From Bariatricus massiliensis (GTDB lineage: Bacteria; Bacillota; Clostridia; Lachnospirales; Lachnospiraceae): a stretch of 64,000 nt of DNA. Positions 19,181 to 27,740 of the stretch are shown here, piece by piece. A program made the translations under genes and the position numbers. The notes below the pieces were generated by a model that worked only from the letters and a program-made list of their open reading frames with translations, ran no database searches and was not told the origin of the DNA. Where the stretch lies: NCBI RefSeq assembly GCF_900086725.1, contig NZ_LT574835.1, positions 210,532-274,531 on the forward strand, read 5' to 3'. Position 1 is the first letter of the stretch, and every line of letters starts with the position of its first letter.

Positions 19181-20437
19181 CTAAGCTTCCGTCTTGTGTC
19201 CCATATGCCCCGGTTTATACAGATGTCTCGGAATACCGTCTACCATGACCGGTGAAACATCGCCCTGAATCAGCGGCTTTACATAAGTCACAAAATCGTC
19301 CGTCACATAAGTGCCTTCTTCATTCACCCATTCTCTCGGAACTAAACGTTCATCATTGGCAATTTTGTGCACGTCTTTCACTTCTGTTCCACACTGATAA
19401 GGATCGTCAGAAAGACGGACAAGGACTACCATCTTGCCTGAATCACCTTCATCCGCAGCCTTGACCGCGGCTCCGCCGACCTGATAAGCCTCCAAAATAT
19501 CTACACGGGAACCGCAATGCGCAGCCGAACGCTGAAGCGTGCTAAGCTCAATCGCCCGGGTCTTGCATCCCACTTCTGCCGCCACATAATTCGCCAAGTA
19601 TGCCGCTGTACCCGACAGTTGCTTATGGCCGAACGCATCCACAAAATCTGCGCTCTGCCCCAGTTCACATACATAACGTCCGTCTGCCAGCTTGATTCCT
19701 TCGGAAACAGCCACGACAACAGAAGTTTTCTTCTCCAGAAGCTTGTTGATCTTTTCCATGAACTTATCCAGATCAAATGTCAGTTCCGGCAGATAAATCA
19801 TATCCGGCCCTTGACAGTCTTCTCCTTGGGCCAGCGCCGCAGCGCCCGTAAGCCAGCCGGCATTACGTCCCATAATCTCTACGATTGTCACAAGTCCCTT
19901 ACTGTATTCCAGACAGAAACTGTCTCTGATAATCTCTTTTACAGAAGTACCGATATATTTGGCGGCGCTTCCGAATCCCGGCGTATGGTCTGTCAGGGCA
20001 AGATCGTTATCAATAGTCTTCGGGCATCCGATGAATTTTTGAGGATGTCCTTTAATGATGGCATAATCCGACAGTTTTTTGATCGTATCCATAGAATCGT
20101 TTCCACCGATATAAATAAATGCTTCTATCTCCAACTTATCGAGAATCCGGAAAATCTTATCATACAACTCCATATCCTCATGAATCTCCGGTAATTTGTA
20201 CCGGCAGGAACCTAAATATGCCGCCGGCGTCCTCTTCAAAAGCTCCGCGTCAAGTTCATTGGTAATATGTTCAGAAAGATCGATATATCTCTCTTCTAAA
20301 AGTCCCTGAATACCGTGAAGCATACCATATACCTTTTTTGCCCCACGATCTTTTGCTGTACGGTATACTCCCGCCAGACTTGAGTTAATTGCTGCAGTCG
20401 GTCCCCCGGACTGACCTACAATGACATTTCCCTTCAT
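19181..20437 (-). CDS. 6-phosphofructokinase, pyrophosphate-dependent type (second paralogue)
   Basis: 418 residues, same family and same determinants as the copy at 10085: GQSGGPTAAINSS at the N-terminus, GGNDSMDT (111-118), PKTIDND (139-145), MGRNAGWL. Lys in PKTIDND again predicts PPi rather than ATP as phosphoryl donor. GGAGGT precedes the ATG. It is a single-gene unit with its own promoter and terminator. Two such enzymes in 10 kb suggest different kinetic roles, for example one running toward gluconeogenesis, or different sugar phosphates (sedoheptulose 7-phosphate is known as a substrate of some PPi-PFKs); this is inference. Confidence 0.93.
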   Translation of the reverse strand: MKGNVIVGQSGGPTAAINSSLAGVYRTAKDRGAKKVYGMLHGIQGLLEERYIDLSEHITNELDAELLKRTPAAYLGSCRYKLPEIHEDMELYDKIFRILDKLEIEAFIYIGGNDSMDTIKKLSDYAIIKGHPQKFIGCPKTIDNDLALTDHTPGFGSAAKYIGTSVKEIIRDSFCLEYSKGLVTIVEIMGRNAGWLTGAAALAQGEDCQGPDMIYLPELTFDLDKFMEKINKLLEKKTSVVVAVSEGIKLADGRYVCELGQSADFVDAFGHKQLSGTAAYLANYVAAEVGCKTRAIELSTLQRSAAHCGSRVDILEAYQVGGAAVKAADEGDSGKMVVLVRLSDDPYQCGTEVKDVHKIANDERLVPREWVNEEGTYVTDDFVTYVKPLIQGDVSPVMVDGIPRHLYKPGHMGHKTEA

Positions 20438-20476
20438 TTTAGCTACCTCCGTATTACATTTACTGTCAATAAATCT

Positions 20477-20505
20477 ATTTTAGTGCATAATGACGGATTT
20501 GTCCA
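20477..20505 (-). promoter_or_regulatory. Promoter of the second phosphofructokinase
   Basis: Minus strand TGGACA (20500-20505), 17-base spacer, TAAAAT (20477-20482): each hexamer matches sigma-A consensus at 5 of 6. Confidence 0.65.
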
Positions 20506-20518
20506 GCATAACTATTTT

Positions 20519-20884
20519 CTAGTTGTCCATTTTTACATTTTTAGTTGCTTCCACGCTGACTCCGGTCCCAGCCACATCCTCGCAAATAATATCTCCAATT
20601 TGGATTGGCGCTTTCACGGTTACTTTTTGTAACTCTCTGACACAATCCATAATTTTATCCTTCGGTATGTCACTTTTTGTCTTTACAGAAACGACTGGGA
20701 GCATCCCACCCTCCACCCGGACAGTGGTCGTAACGATACGTGTCGGGCTCGTGACTTCCTTTCGGGCGTAGGCCTCCCCTCTGGGGCAGGTGTTGCCGGT
20801 AACGGAAAGAACCTCCTCTCCGGCCAGCTCTACCGTTACCTCACAGCCAAGCGGGCATCCGATACATGTCAGTTTTCTCTCCAT
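20519..20884 (-). CDS. DUF1667 cysteine-rich redox partner protein
   Basis: 121 residues with CIGCPLGC (8-15) and a later CPRG (33-36), the Cys pattern of DUF1667, a family found with anaerobic glycerol-3-phosphate dehydrogenase genes. The cysteines probably hold an Fe-S cluster or pass electrons from the flavoprotein subunits (inference). The ATG is two bases after the TAG of the preceding flavoprotein, whose 3' end carries its GGAGG site. Last gene of the glycerol operon. Confidence 0.88.
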   Translation of the reverse strand: MERKLTCIGCPLGCEVTVELAGEEVLSVTGNTCPRGEAYARKEVTSPTRIVTTTVRVEGGMLPVVSVKTKSDIPKDKIMDCVRELQKVTVKAPIQIGDIICEDVAGTGVSVEATKNVKMDN

Positions 20885-20886
20885 CT

Positions 20887-22158
20887 CTACGCCTCCTCTA
20901 CCTTTACCGTTATATTCTTCAAGCCATCAGCCAAAAGCAGCCACTCCTTTTTAAGGACAACCTTTTCCATCTCCCCGGGAGCCATCACCGGCCGTTTTCT
21001 GTGTATTACCCGGGAACCGTCAAGATATACACTGAGAAATGCATTCTTATAAATTGCCCCTACGCGAAACCGGAGGGTCACTTCCTTCTCCATTGTTTTT
21101 GGATTTATAAACGCAGGCACCGTATAGCGTACTCCGTTCTCCACGATGACCGGTACTTTTTTCTTTCCGCCCTTCCACTTCTCTTCTTTCCCTTTCACGA
21201 ACTGGGCGGCATGCCTCCCCGCCAGCGCTGCTTCTTCAGACACATAGTCAACCAGATCGTGTACATGAAGCACATTGCCGCAGGCAAATACCCCTTCCAC
21301 ATTGGTGGCTAAACTGTCATCCACAACAGGCCCCGATGTCACAGAGCTCAGCTCAACACCCAGCTCCCGGCTCAGTTCATTTTCCGGAAGGAGCCCCACT
21401 GACAAAAGCAAGGTATCACAAGAATAGAACTTATTTGTCCCGGCAATCGGCCGTCCGTTTTCATCCACTTCCGAGAGTGTCACGCCCTCCACACGCTGCC
21501 GGCCGTGAATCTCCGTCACCGTGTGGCGCAATTTAAGCGGAATGTCAAAGTCGTCCAGACACTGTACAATATTTCGTTTCAGTCCGCCGGAGTAGGGCAT
21601 CAGCTCCGCAACCACTTGTACATGCGCCCCCTCCAAGGTCATCCGTCTTGCCATTATCAGTCCGATATCCCCGGAGCCTAATATGACTACCTCCCGCCCC
21701 GGAAGGAAGCCTTCCATATTGACCAGACGCTGTGCCGTCCCCGCAGAATAGATGCCCGCAGGCCGGTATCCGGGAATATTAAGGGCCCCTCTTGGCCTCT
21801 CCCGGCACCCCATGGCAAGAATCACCGCCTCCGCCTGTATCTGACGCATCCCTTCCTTTTTGTTCATGTAAGTCACAATTTTATCACCGCTGATGTCCAT
21901 AACCATGGTGTCTAATTTGTAAGCAATGCCTTTTTCTTCAACCTGCTCAATAAATCGTGACGCGTATTCCGGGCCGGTCAGTTCCTCTTTGAACGTGTGA
22001 AGCCCAAATCCATTGTGTATACACTGGTTCAAAATTCCGCCAAGCTCCCTGTCCCGCTCCAGAATCAATATATTCTCTGCCCCGGCTTCTCTCGCTCCCA
22101 CCGCGGCCGCAAGGCCTGCCGGACCTCCTCCGATAATGATGATTTCATAATGTTCCAT
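20887..22158 (-). CDS. FAD/NAD(P)-dependent oxidoreductase of the glycerol operon
   Basis: 423 residues of the pyridine-nucleotide-disulfide oxidoreductase type. An N-terminal FAD site IIIIGGGPAGLAAAVGAREAG (6-26), CIHNGFG, a second GxGxxG (LGSGDIGLIMARR, about 160) for NAD(P)H, and ACGNVLHVHD near 290. A C-terminal extension of about 90 residues lacks a clear motif. It resembles the B-like subunit that links glycerol-3-phosphate oxidation to an acceptor in anaerobes. The start follows directly on the TAG of the upstream gene (no gap), so the three genes are tightly coupled. Confidence 0.88.
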   Translation of the reverse strand: MEHYEIIIIGGGPAGLAAAVGAREAGAENILILERDRELGGILNQCIHNGFGLHTFKEELTGPEYASRFIEQVEEKGIAYKLDTMVMDISGDKIVTYMNKKEGMRQIQAEAVILAMGCRERPRGALNIPGYRPAGIYSAGTAQRLVNMEGFLPGREVVILGSGDIGLIMARRMTLEGAHVQVVAELMPYSGGLKRNIVQCLDDFDIPLKLRHTVTEIHGRQRVEGVTLSEVDENGRPIAGTNKFYSCDTLLLSVGLLPENELSRELGVELSSVTSGPVVDDSLATNVEGVFACGNVLHVHDLVDYVSEEAALAGRHAAQFVKGKEEKWKGGKKKVPVIVENGVRYTVPAFINPKTMEKEVTLRFRVGAIYKNAFLSVYLDGSRVIHRKRPVMAPGEMEKVVLKKEWLLLADGLKNITVKVEEA

Positions 22159-23610
22159 CTATTCGTCCCCCTGCCATATGTCCTTGTTTATCCCGCAGAT
22201 GAGCGTCGAGTCTCCACCGCTCTTTGTTACTGCTTCCATCAAAATCCCTCGTTCTCTGGCCAGAATCTCCATCGTCTTCGGCGAACAGAATCCCGCCTGA
22301 CATCTACCCATACCGGCCCGTGTCCTCCGCTTGACCCCGTCCAGCGACTTAGCCCCAAGCGGCCGCCTCACCGCATCGACGATTTCACCCTCCGTGACCA
22401 TCTCGCATCGGCAGATAATCTGCCCATAGGCCGGTTCACGCTCTATCAATCTGTTTCGCTCTTCCAAGGGCAGCTTTGCGGGATTCAAAATCCCTTTCCT
22501 CCTGCCGCAAAATTCTGGATTTGCTTCCAGATTCATCCTAGTTCTCAGCATCTCCGCCACCATCTCACCGATGGCCGGCGCACTGGTAAGCCCCGGCGAC
22601 GCAATGCCCGCACAATCGATAAATCCCGGCGCGTCCGGCGCCTCCTGAATGATGAAATCGTGGGTCTGGGCACAGGCTCGAAGCCCCGCAAAAGAAGTGA
22701 TCACCTGCCGAAAAGGAATTCCTCTCACCGACTTTCCAGCTCTGTCTCTGATTGTCCGAAGACCTTCTTGCGTCGTGTTGACGGCCTCTTTTTCCTGCAG
22801 GTTCTGGGCTGTCGGCCCTACTAAAAGATTGCCGTGAACCGTGGGTGTCACAAGTACTCCTTTCCCCAGTTCATCGGGCAGCCGGAATATCGTATGAGAT
22901 ACATGTCCTCCCACGGTCTTGTCGAGCAGCATATATTCTCCCCTTCTCGGCGTGATGTTCATCTTTTCCTGACTGACCATATTGTGGAAGACATCGGCAT
23001 ACACCCCGGCGGCATTGACAACATAGTCGCTTACATATTCCCCTTGTGTCGTCTCCAAGAGGAAGCCGTCTGGCCGCCGTGTTATCCGTGTTACCTCGGT
23101 GTCAAAATAAAACTCCACTCCGTTCGTGTACGCATTTTCTGCCAGCGCAATATTCAGTCCAAAAGGACAGACGATTCCTCCTGTTGGCGCATACAGCACA
23201 GCCACGGTGTCCTCCGTAAGATTCGGCTCCATCGCCAATGCCTCTTCCCTTTCGAGAATACGCAGGTCCGGTACCCCGTTCTTTTCTCCCCGCTCTAACA
23301 GCTTTTGCAAATCCCCACGCTTTTCTTCCTCTGTACACACTACCATCGAACCGTTTCTCCGAAACTCAAAATCAAGTTCCTCCGACAGCGGCTCCATCAG
23401 TGCATTTCCCCGCACATTCAACTGTGCCATCAACGTCCCCGGCCAAGCGTCATGCCCCGCATGGACAATTCCGCTGTTGGCCTTCGACGTGCCGCAGCAG
23501 ACATCTTCTTCCCGCTCCAGCACACAGGCCTTTACACGATAACGGGAAAGCTCTCTGGCAGTGGCACATCCCGATACCCCGCCTCCAATAATTATCACAT
23601 CATATTTCAT
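22159..23610 (-). CDS. Glycerol-3-phosphate dehydrogenase-like FAD oxidoreductase (GlpA-type) with BFD-like [2Fe-2S] domain
   Basis: 483 residues. N-terminal FAD site DVIIIGGGVSGCATARELSR and a DAO fold to about residue 370, then a BFD-like iron-sulfur domain with CRCEM (about 408) and CQAGFC (about 442), giving the four-Cys pattern. By family and context it oxidises glycerol 3-phosphate to dihydroxyacetone phosphate; an L-2-hydroxyglutarate-oxidase-like relative is the alternative. AGGAGGAA precedes the start. It is separated from glpK by a 140-base gap with a strong hairpin, so its expression may depend on read-through. Confidence 0.87.
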   Translation of the reverse strand: MKYDVIIIGGGVSGCATARELSRYRVKACVLEREEDVCCGTSKANSGIVHAGHDAWPGTLMAQLNVRGNALMEPLSEELDFEFRRNGSMVVCTEEEKRGDLQKLLERGEKNGVPDLRILEREEALAMEPNLTEDTVAVLYAPTGGIVCPFGLNIALAENAYTNGVEFYFDTEVTRITRRPDGFLLETTQGEYVSDYVVNAAGVYADVFHNMVSQEKMNITPRRGEYMLLDKTVGGHVSHTIFRLPDELGKGVLVTPTVHGNLLVGPTAQNLQEKEAVNTTQEGLRTIRDRAGKSVRGIPFRQVITSFAGLRACAQTHDFIIQEAPDAPGFIDCAGIASPGLTSAPAIGEMVAEMLRTRMNLEANPEFCGRRKGILNPAKLPLEERNRLIEREPAYGQIICRCEMVTEGEIVDAVRRPLGAKSLDGVKRRTRAGMGRCQAGFCSPKTMEILARERGILMEAVTKSGGDSTLICGINKDIWQGDE

Positions 23611-23679
23611 CCTATTTCCTCCTGCCTTGATAAATTTTTAAACCAAAGTGAAACAGTGCACTTTATGTGCCAAACAAAA

Positions 23680-23725
23680 AGCACGGACAAAAAACATACC
23701 TCTTCCGTATGTTTTCCGCCGTGCT
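23680..23725 (-). terminator. Intercistronic hairpin after glpK, possible antitermination site
   Basis: Nested stem: outer 7 bp (23680-23686 with 23719-23725), internal loop, inner 8 bp (AAACATAC with GTATGTTT), followed on the minus strand by TTTTTGTTT. A good intrinsic terminator placed inside the glycerol operon, between glpK and the flavoprotein genes. Confidence 0.8.
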
Positions 23726-23750
23726 CTCAACTCTGGCTTCTCTGATTCAA

Positions 23751-25250
23751 TTATATCTCTTCTTTTGCCCAGCCGTATGCATATTTTACGGCTTTGTTCC
23801 ATCCATGGATGCGCTTCTCCCGCTCTTTCTCCGCAATAGAAGGCTCAAACGTTCTGTCGATCGCCCAATTCTTGATGACATCTTCCTTTGTCCCCCAGTA
23901 GCCCACCGCGAGCCCCGCAAGATATGCCGCTCCCATGGCCGTCGTCTCCACGCATCGTGGACGTTTCACAGGTGCACTGCTCAAGTCCGCCTGCGTCTGC
24001 ATTAAGAAATCATTGGCGCTGGCGCCTCCGTCTACTTTGAGCGCCTCCAGCTTGATTCCCGAGTCCGCCTGCATTGCCACTAGAACGTCATTGACCTGAT
24101 ATGCCAGCGACTCCAGCGTGGCCCGGATAATATGATACTTGTTGACTCCTCGGGTCAGCCCTACTATGGTACCTCTTGCATATTGATCCCAGTGGGGAGC
24201 ACCTAAGCCTGTAAAAGCGGGCACAACATAACAGCCGTTCGTGTCTTTTACCTTTTTCGCCATATATTCTGAGTCCGCAGCCGAATCAATGAGCCGCATC
24301 TCGTCCCTCAGCCACTGGATGGCCGCGCCTGCCACAAAAATGGAGCCCTCCAGCGCATAAGTTACCTTCCCGTCCAATCCCCAAGCTATCGTGGTCACCA
24401 AACCATTCTCTGAAAATACCGGCGTATCTCCGGTATTCATCAGAAGAAAGCACCCGGTACCGTATGTATTTTTCGCCTCTCCTGCCGTGAAACAAGTCTG
24501 GCCGAACAGGGCCGCCTGCTGGTCACCCGCCGCCCCCGCAATGGGAATGGCCCCGCCAAAGAAGGAGGAATCCGCCTCGCCGTAAACACAGCTTGACGGT
24601 CTCGCCTCGGGCAGCATACACTCCGGGATATCCAGTTCATCCAATATCTCCTTATCCCACGTAAGCTCCCGAATGTTGAACAGCATCGTTCTCGAGGCGT
24701 TGGAATAATCCGTCACATGGACTCTGCCCTTGGTCAGCTTCCAAATCAGCCATGTCTCCACCGTACCGAAGAGGAGTTCTCCACGCTTGGCCCGTTCTCT
24801 CGCCCCCTCAACATGGTCGAGAATCCATTTTACCTTTGTGCCTGAAAAATAAGCATCTATGATTAATCCCGTTTTCTCCCTATAGATATCCGTAAGCCCT
24901 TTCGCCTTCAGGCTGTCACAATACTCGGATGTTCTCCTGCACTGCCAGACAATCGCGTGATAGATAGGTTCTCCCGTTTCCTTGTCCCAGACGATTGCCG
25001 TCTCCCGCTGATTCGTGATTCCAATAGCCGCAATGTCCTCCGCCGTCGCGCCAATTTTGCTCATTGCCTCCACCGCAACGCCCAGCTGGGTAGACCATAT
25101 CTCATCCGCATCATGCTCTACCCAGCCCGGCTTCGGAAAATACTGGGTGAACTCCTTCTGTGCCACGCTGCACATTTCTCCCTTTTCATCGAACAGGATA
25201 CAACGGTTGCTCGTCGTCCCCGCATCCAGTGCCATTACATACTTCGCCAT
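23751..25250 (-). CDS. glpK: Glycerol kinase
   Basis: 499 residues, the usual length of GlpK. The FGGY-kinase fold is read from DAGTTSNRCILFD at the N-terminus, GWVEHDADEIW, AAIGITNQRETAIVWDK (76-92), and GAAGDQQAALFGQ (about 260). It phosphorylates glycerol to sn-glycerol 3-phosphate with ATP in the cytosol. AAGGGGG precedes the ATG. It lies 54 bases after glpP, with a 12-bp palindrome (25286-25297) in the gap. No glpF facilitator gene is in the cluster. Confidence 0.97.
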   Translation of the reverse strand: MAKYVMALDAGTTSNRCILFDEKGEMCSVAQKEFTQYFPKPGWVEHDADEIWSTQLGVAVEAMSKIGATAEDIAAIGITNQRETAIVWDKETGEPIYHAIVWQCRRTSEYCDSLKAKGLTDIYREKTGLIIDAYFSGTKVKWILDHVEGARERAKRGELLFGTVETWLIWKLTKGRVHVTDYSNASRTMLFNIRELTWDKEILDELDIPECMLPEARPSSCVYGEADSSFFGGAIPIAGAAGDQQAALFGQTCFTAGEAKNTYGTGCFLLMNTGDTPVFSENGLVTTIAWGLDGKVTYALEGSIFVAGAAIQWLRDEMRLIDSAADSEYMAKKVKDTNGCYVVPAFTGLGAPHWDQYARGTIVGLTRGVNKYHIIRATLESLAYQVNDVLVAMQADSGIKLEALKVDGGASANDFLMQTQADLSSAPVKRPRCVETTAMGAAYLAGLAVGYWGTKEDVIKNWAIDRTFEPSIAEKEREKRIHGWNKAVKYAYGWAKEEI

Positions 25251-25304
25251 TTGTATATCCCCCTTGATTATGTATAATAGTCTATGCAGATATCTGCAGC
25301 CGAG

Positions 25305-25874
25305 TTACATGAACCACACATCCCGGTTCGTCGTAGAGACAGAAATCGCCCCGGCGTCCAGCGCCGACACCACATCCTCTTTGTCCATAATCAGTCCCCC
25401 GGCAATAATGGGTATCCTGCTCTCCCTGCAGATTCTCCGAATGATCTTAGGCATCACACCGGGAAGAACCTCAATAAAATCTGGCCTTACACTGGCATAC
25501 TGCTTATGGATATTAGAAAGGGCCATGGAATCTATGATGAAGAACCGCATCACGGTATATAACCCCAGCTCCTTTGCCCGCTTAATCATAGCAGGTCTGG
25601 TAGTGATAATCCCGTCCGCCTTCGTCTGATAGCAGATGTAATCTGCCGCAATCTCCTTGGCGCTCAATCCATTGATCAAGTCCATGTGAACCAATACCAG
25701 CTTTCCGGCTTCCTTGGCCCGCTCCACGATTCCTGATATACTCAATACGTCTCCATAAAGGATAAATAATACCTGTATATCTTCCGAGCTCAAAGCCGCC
25801 TCAAGCCCCGTCTCATCCTTCACCGCCGCAATCACCGGATTGCCTTCCACCGCGTCATAAAAACGTTGTTCCAT
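25305..25874 (-). CDS. glpP: Glycerol-3-phosphate-responsive antiterminator
   Basis: 189 residues of the GlpP family: a TIM-barrel-like RNA-binding protein that, when loaded with glycerol 3-phosphate, prevents termination in the leaders of glycerol genes (known for Bacillus). Recognisable stretches are LFILYGDVLSISGIV, HMDLINGLSAKE, IITTRPAMIKRAKELGL and IPIIAGGLIMDKEDVVSAL. AGGAG stands before the ATG. Its own leader carries a terminator-like hairpin, so it likely controls itself and glpK. First gene of the operon. Confidence 0.92.
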   Translation of the reverse strand: MEQRFYDAVEGNPVIAAVKDETGLEAALSSEDIQVLFILYGDVLSISGIVERAKEAGKLVLVHMDLINGLSAKEIAADYICYQTKADGIITTRPAMIKRAKELGLYTVMRFFIIDSMALSNIHKQYASVRPDFIEVLPGVMPKIIRRICRESRIPIIAGGLIMDKEDVVSALDAGAISVSTTNRDVWFM

Positions 25875-25895
25875 GCCTGTCTCCTATGTTATAAG

Positions 25896-25943
25896 AAAAG
25901 CGCAACTATTGAACTGGCATCTCTGCCAATCAATCCTTGCGCT
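25896..25943 (-). promoter_or_regulatory. Leader terminator upstream of glpP, candidate GlpP target
   Basis: A 45-base hairpin (outer AGCGCAA 25899-25905 with TTGCGCT 25937-25943; inner TGGCA/TGCCA and TTGA/TCAA) is followed on the minus strand by TTTTCTT, 22 bases ahead of glpP. A terminator in the 5' leader of an antiterminator gene fits autoregulated antitermination. Confidence 0.65.
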
Positions 25944-26011
25944 CTCCGTCTCAGCTACTATTTGTATCTATGTCAAGAATAACATAAATCCCCTTGTTTG
26001 ACAATGAAAAT

Positions 26012-26902
26012 TTATTCGGGGAAGGATACCTGTACCTGTATCATTCCGTTCTCATAGCCAGCTGTTATGATGCCACCCATCTGCTCTGTCAGGGACTTTG
26101 CTATAGAAAGTCCCAGCCCCGTAGATTTCTTTGCATTTTCCACCGTATAAAAGCGGTCGAACAATCTTCCCACCTGTACTTCATCCAGTCCGGAAGCATG
26201 GTTGGCAAATAGAATGCTTCCCGTCTCCGACAATGTAACCCGCAGATCACCGTCACTATATTTTACGGCATTGCTTATAATATTTGCAAAAATCCGTGAC
26301 AAGGCGGCTTTATTTAGTGAACGTACAATTTTTTTCTCCGGCATTTCGATGGACGGCGTGATACAGCAGCCTTTCAAAACCGCATAATATGCGGAAATGC
26401 TCTCCTCCAATACCCGGTTCAGCTCCAACTCCTCGCGGCTCATATCCTCCGGCCCGGAAGCGGCAATGGAATAACGGAACAGTTCTTCCGCCAGTTGCTT
26501 TAGGGACTCCGTACGTTCTTCAATGATACCAAGATAACGCTCCACAGTTTCTGATTTCTCCTGCTTTGACAGTAATTCTAAGTAGCCGGAAATGGCGGTC
26601 AATGGGGTCCTAAGATCATGGGATATCCCCGTCACCGCCTCCTTCAGCTCCATGTCCCCCTGTTGAAAACGCCGGCGTTCCCCCCGGAGCAGACGCAGCT
26701 GGACATTGAGGCTTTCGGCCAGATTGCGCATACAGGCATCACGGCTGGAAATATCAATCACTACATTGGTGTCCTCCGTCAGCCTGTCGGAAAGCGCATT
26801 CCTTATTTCATCTGCCGCTTTACGCAGTAAATAAATCTTAACTTGTAAGATGACTATAATTGATAAGAGAACAACGGCAAGTCCCCAGAGCCATACATCC
26901 AT
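26012..26902 (-). CDS. Sensor histidine kinase with single N-terminal TM
   Basis: 296 residues: one TM helix (about 4-24), HisKA with VTGISHDLRTPLTAISGYLE (His at about 94), N box NIISNAVKY and a GTP-lacking STGLGLSIAKSL. There is no extracellular loop, which is typical of intramembrane-type kinases that sense through a partner ABC permease. An AGAGGAG site precedes the start and the gene follows the permease after 13 bases. With the regulator, ATPase and permease upstream it forms a four-gene antimicrobial-peptide-type resistance module (inference from the family). Confidence 0.9.
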   Translation of the reverse strand: MDVWLWGLAVVLLSIIVILQVKIYLLRKAADEIRNALSDRLTEDTNVVIDISSRDACMRNLAESLNVQLRLLRGERRRFQQGDMELKEAVTGISHDLRTPLTAISGYLELLSKQEKSETVERYLGIIEERTESLKQLAEELFRYSIAASGPEDMSREELELNRVLEESISAYYAVLKGCCITPSIEMPEKKIVRSLNKAALSRIFANIISNAVKYSDGDLRVTLSETGSILFANHASGLDEVQVGRLFDRFYTVENAKKSTGLGLSIAKSLTEQMGGIITAGYENGMIQVQVSFPE

Positions 26903-26915
26903 ATTCCGAACTCCT

Positions 26916-27740
26916 CTACTTTATATCTTTTCTTCTAAATATACTAATACCGATGACATTGGTTACTACTGTGACAAGTCCGGAATACGCTATCATCCTC
27001 AGTGGATGAATTTCGTTATGGTTCACAAGCATCATGGCCTGTCCGCTGGGCAGCAATTCCAGCATATTCTGATATATCTCTCTTTTAGTCCCCGACAGAT
27101 AATTAGAATTTTTCACGGTCTCCAGCATACTTTCCCCATTCTTCATGACCAGATGTTCTACAAACTCCGGCTGTGACAATTGAGAGAAAAGCAGGATACC
27201 AATAAATACAATGGCGAAAGCTGCCAATATACAAAGAACTGCCCCGTTCGTCTTGTTGGAATTTATCATTGCAATCATATTGAAAATAGAAATATACGCG
27301 ATGCCAAGACAGATTCCATTGAGCAGAGTGACTGCAAACTGTGCCGCTCCCATTTCCGGTGTGCCAAACAGCGGTATTCCAAGTCCAATATTCAATATAT
27401 AAGCAGTTATAATAATAATCATACCGCCTGCAGTACAAATAATCAGGTTGGATAAATAGATTCCCGTTCTTGACATTCCCACAATCAACTTATTCCGTAT
27501 TGTGCCATCGCCGTATTCCGTCCCCACATACAGGCCGATGAACACAGAAAAGACAACCCCTATCATGGTAAGAAAATTGAAAATCAATGGGTCAACCGTC
27601 AGCTCGTATCCATATTTTACCTTATTGAAATACTGGGTGGCATTTACAAAAATACAGTACAGCAAAACGCCTGCCAGACATACTGCGTAAATCCTACTTT
27701 TCTTAAATCTGTAAAATCCTGCATGTAATAGTTTATTCAT
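26916..27740 (-). CDS. ABC-2 type transporter permease
   Basis: 274 residues from the ATG at 27740, chosen for the GGGAGG site 8-9 bases ahead; the longer frame would read through the ATPase gene. About six hydrophobic segments (e.g. 19-36, 55-76, 100-125, 135-160, 172-192, 245-265) mark a membrane permease of the LanE/BcrB kind. The start overlaps the last 8 bases of the ATPase gene. It probably exports, or removes from the membrane, a peptide antibiotic or lipid. Confidence 0.85.
   Translation of the reverse strand: MNKLLHAGFYRFKKSRIYAVCLAGVLLYCIFVNATQYFNKVKYGYELTVDPLIFNFLTMIGVVFSVFIGLYVGTEYGDGTIRNKLIVGMSRTGIYLSNLIICTAGGMIIIITAYILNIGLGIPLFGTPEMGAAQFAVTLLNGICLGIAYISIFNMIAMINSNKTNGAVLCILAAFAIVFIGILLFSQLSQPEFVEHLVMKNGESMLETVKNSNYLSGTKREIYQNMLELLPSGQAMMLVNHNEIHPLRMIAYSGLVTVVTNVIGISIFRRKDIK

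Noticed and set aside
19517..20194. 225-residue frame antisense to the phosphofructokinase
   Set aside because: Shadow of a well conserved gene; no start signal.
21997..22824. 275-residue frame antisense to the two glycerol flavoproteins
   Set aside because: Shadow crossing two real genes.
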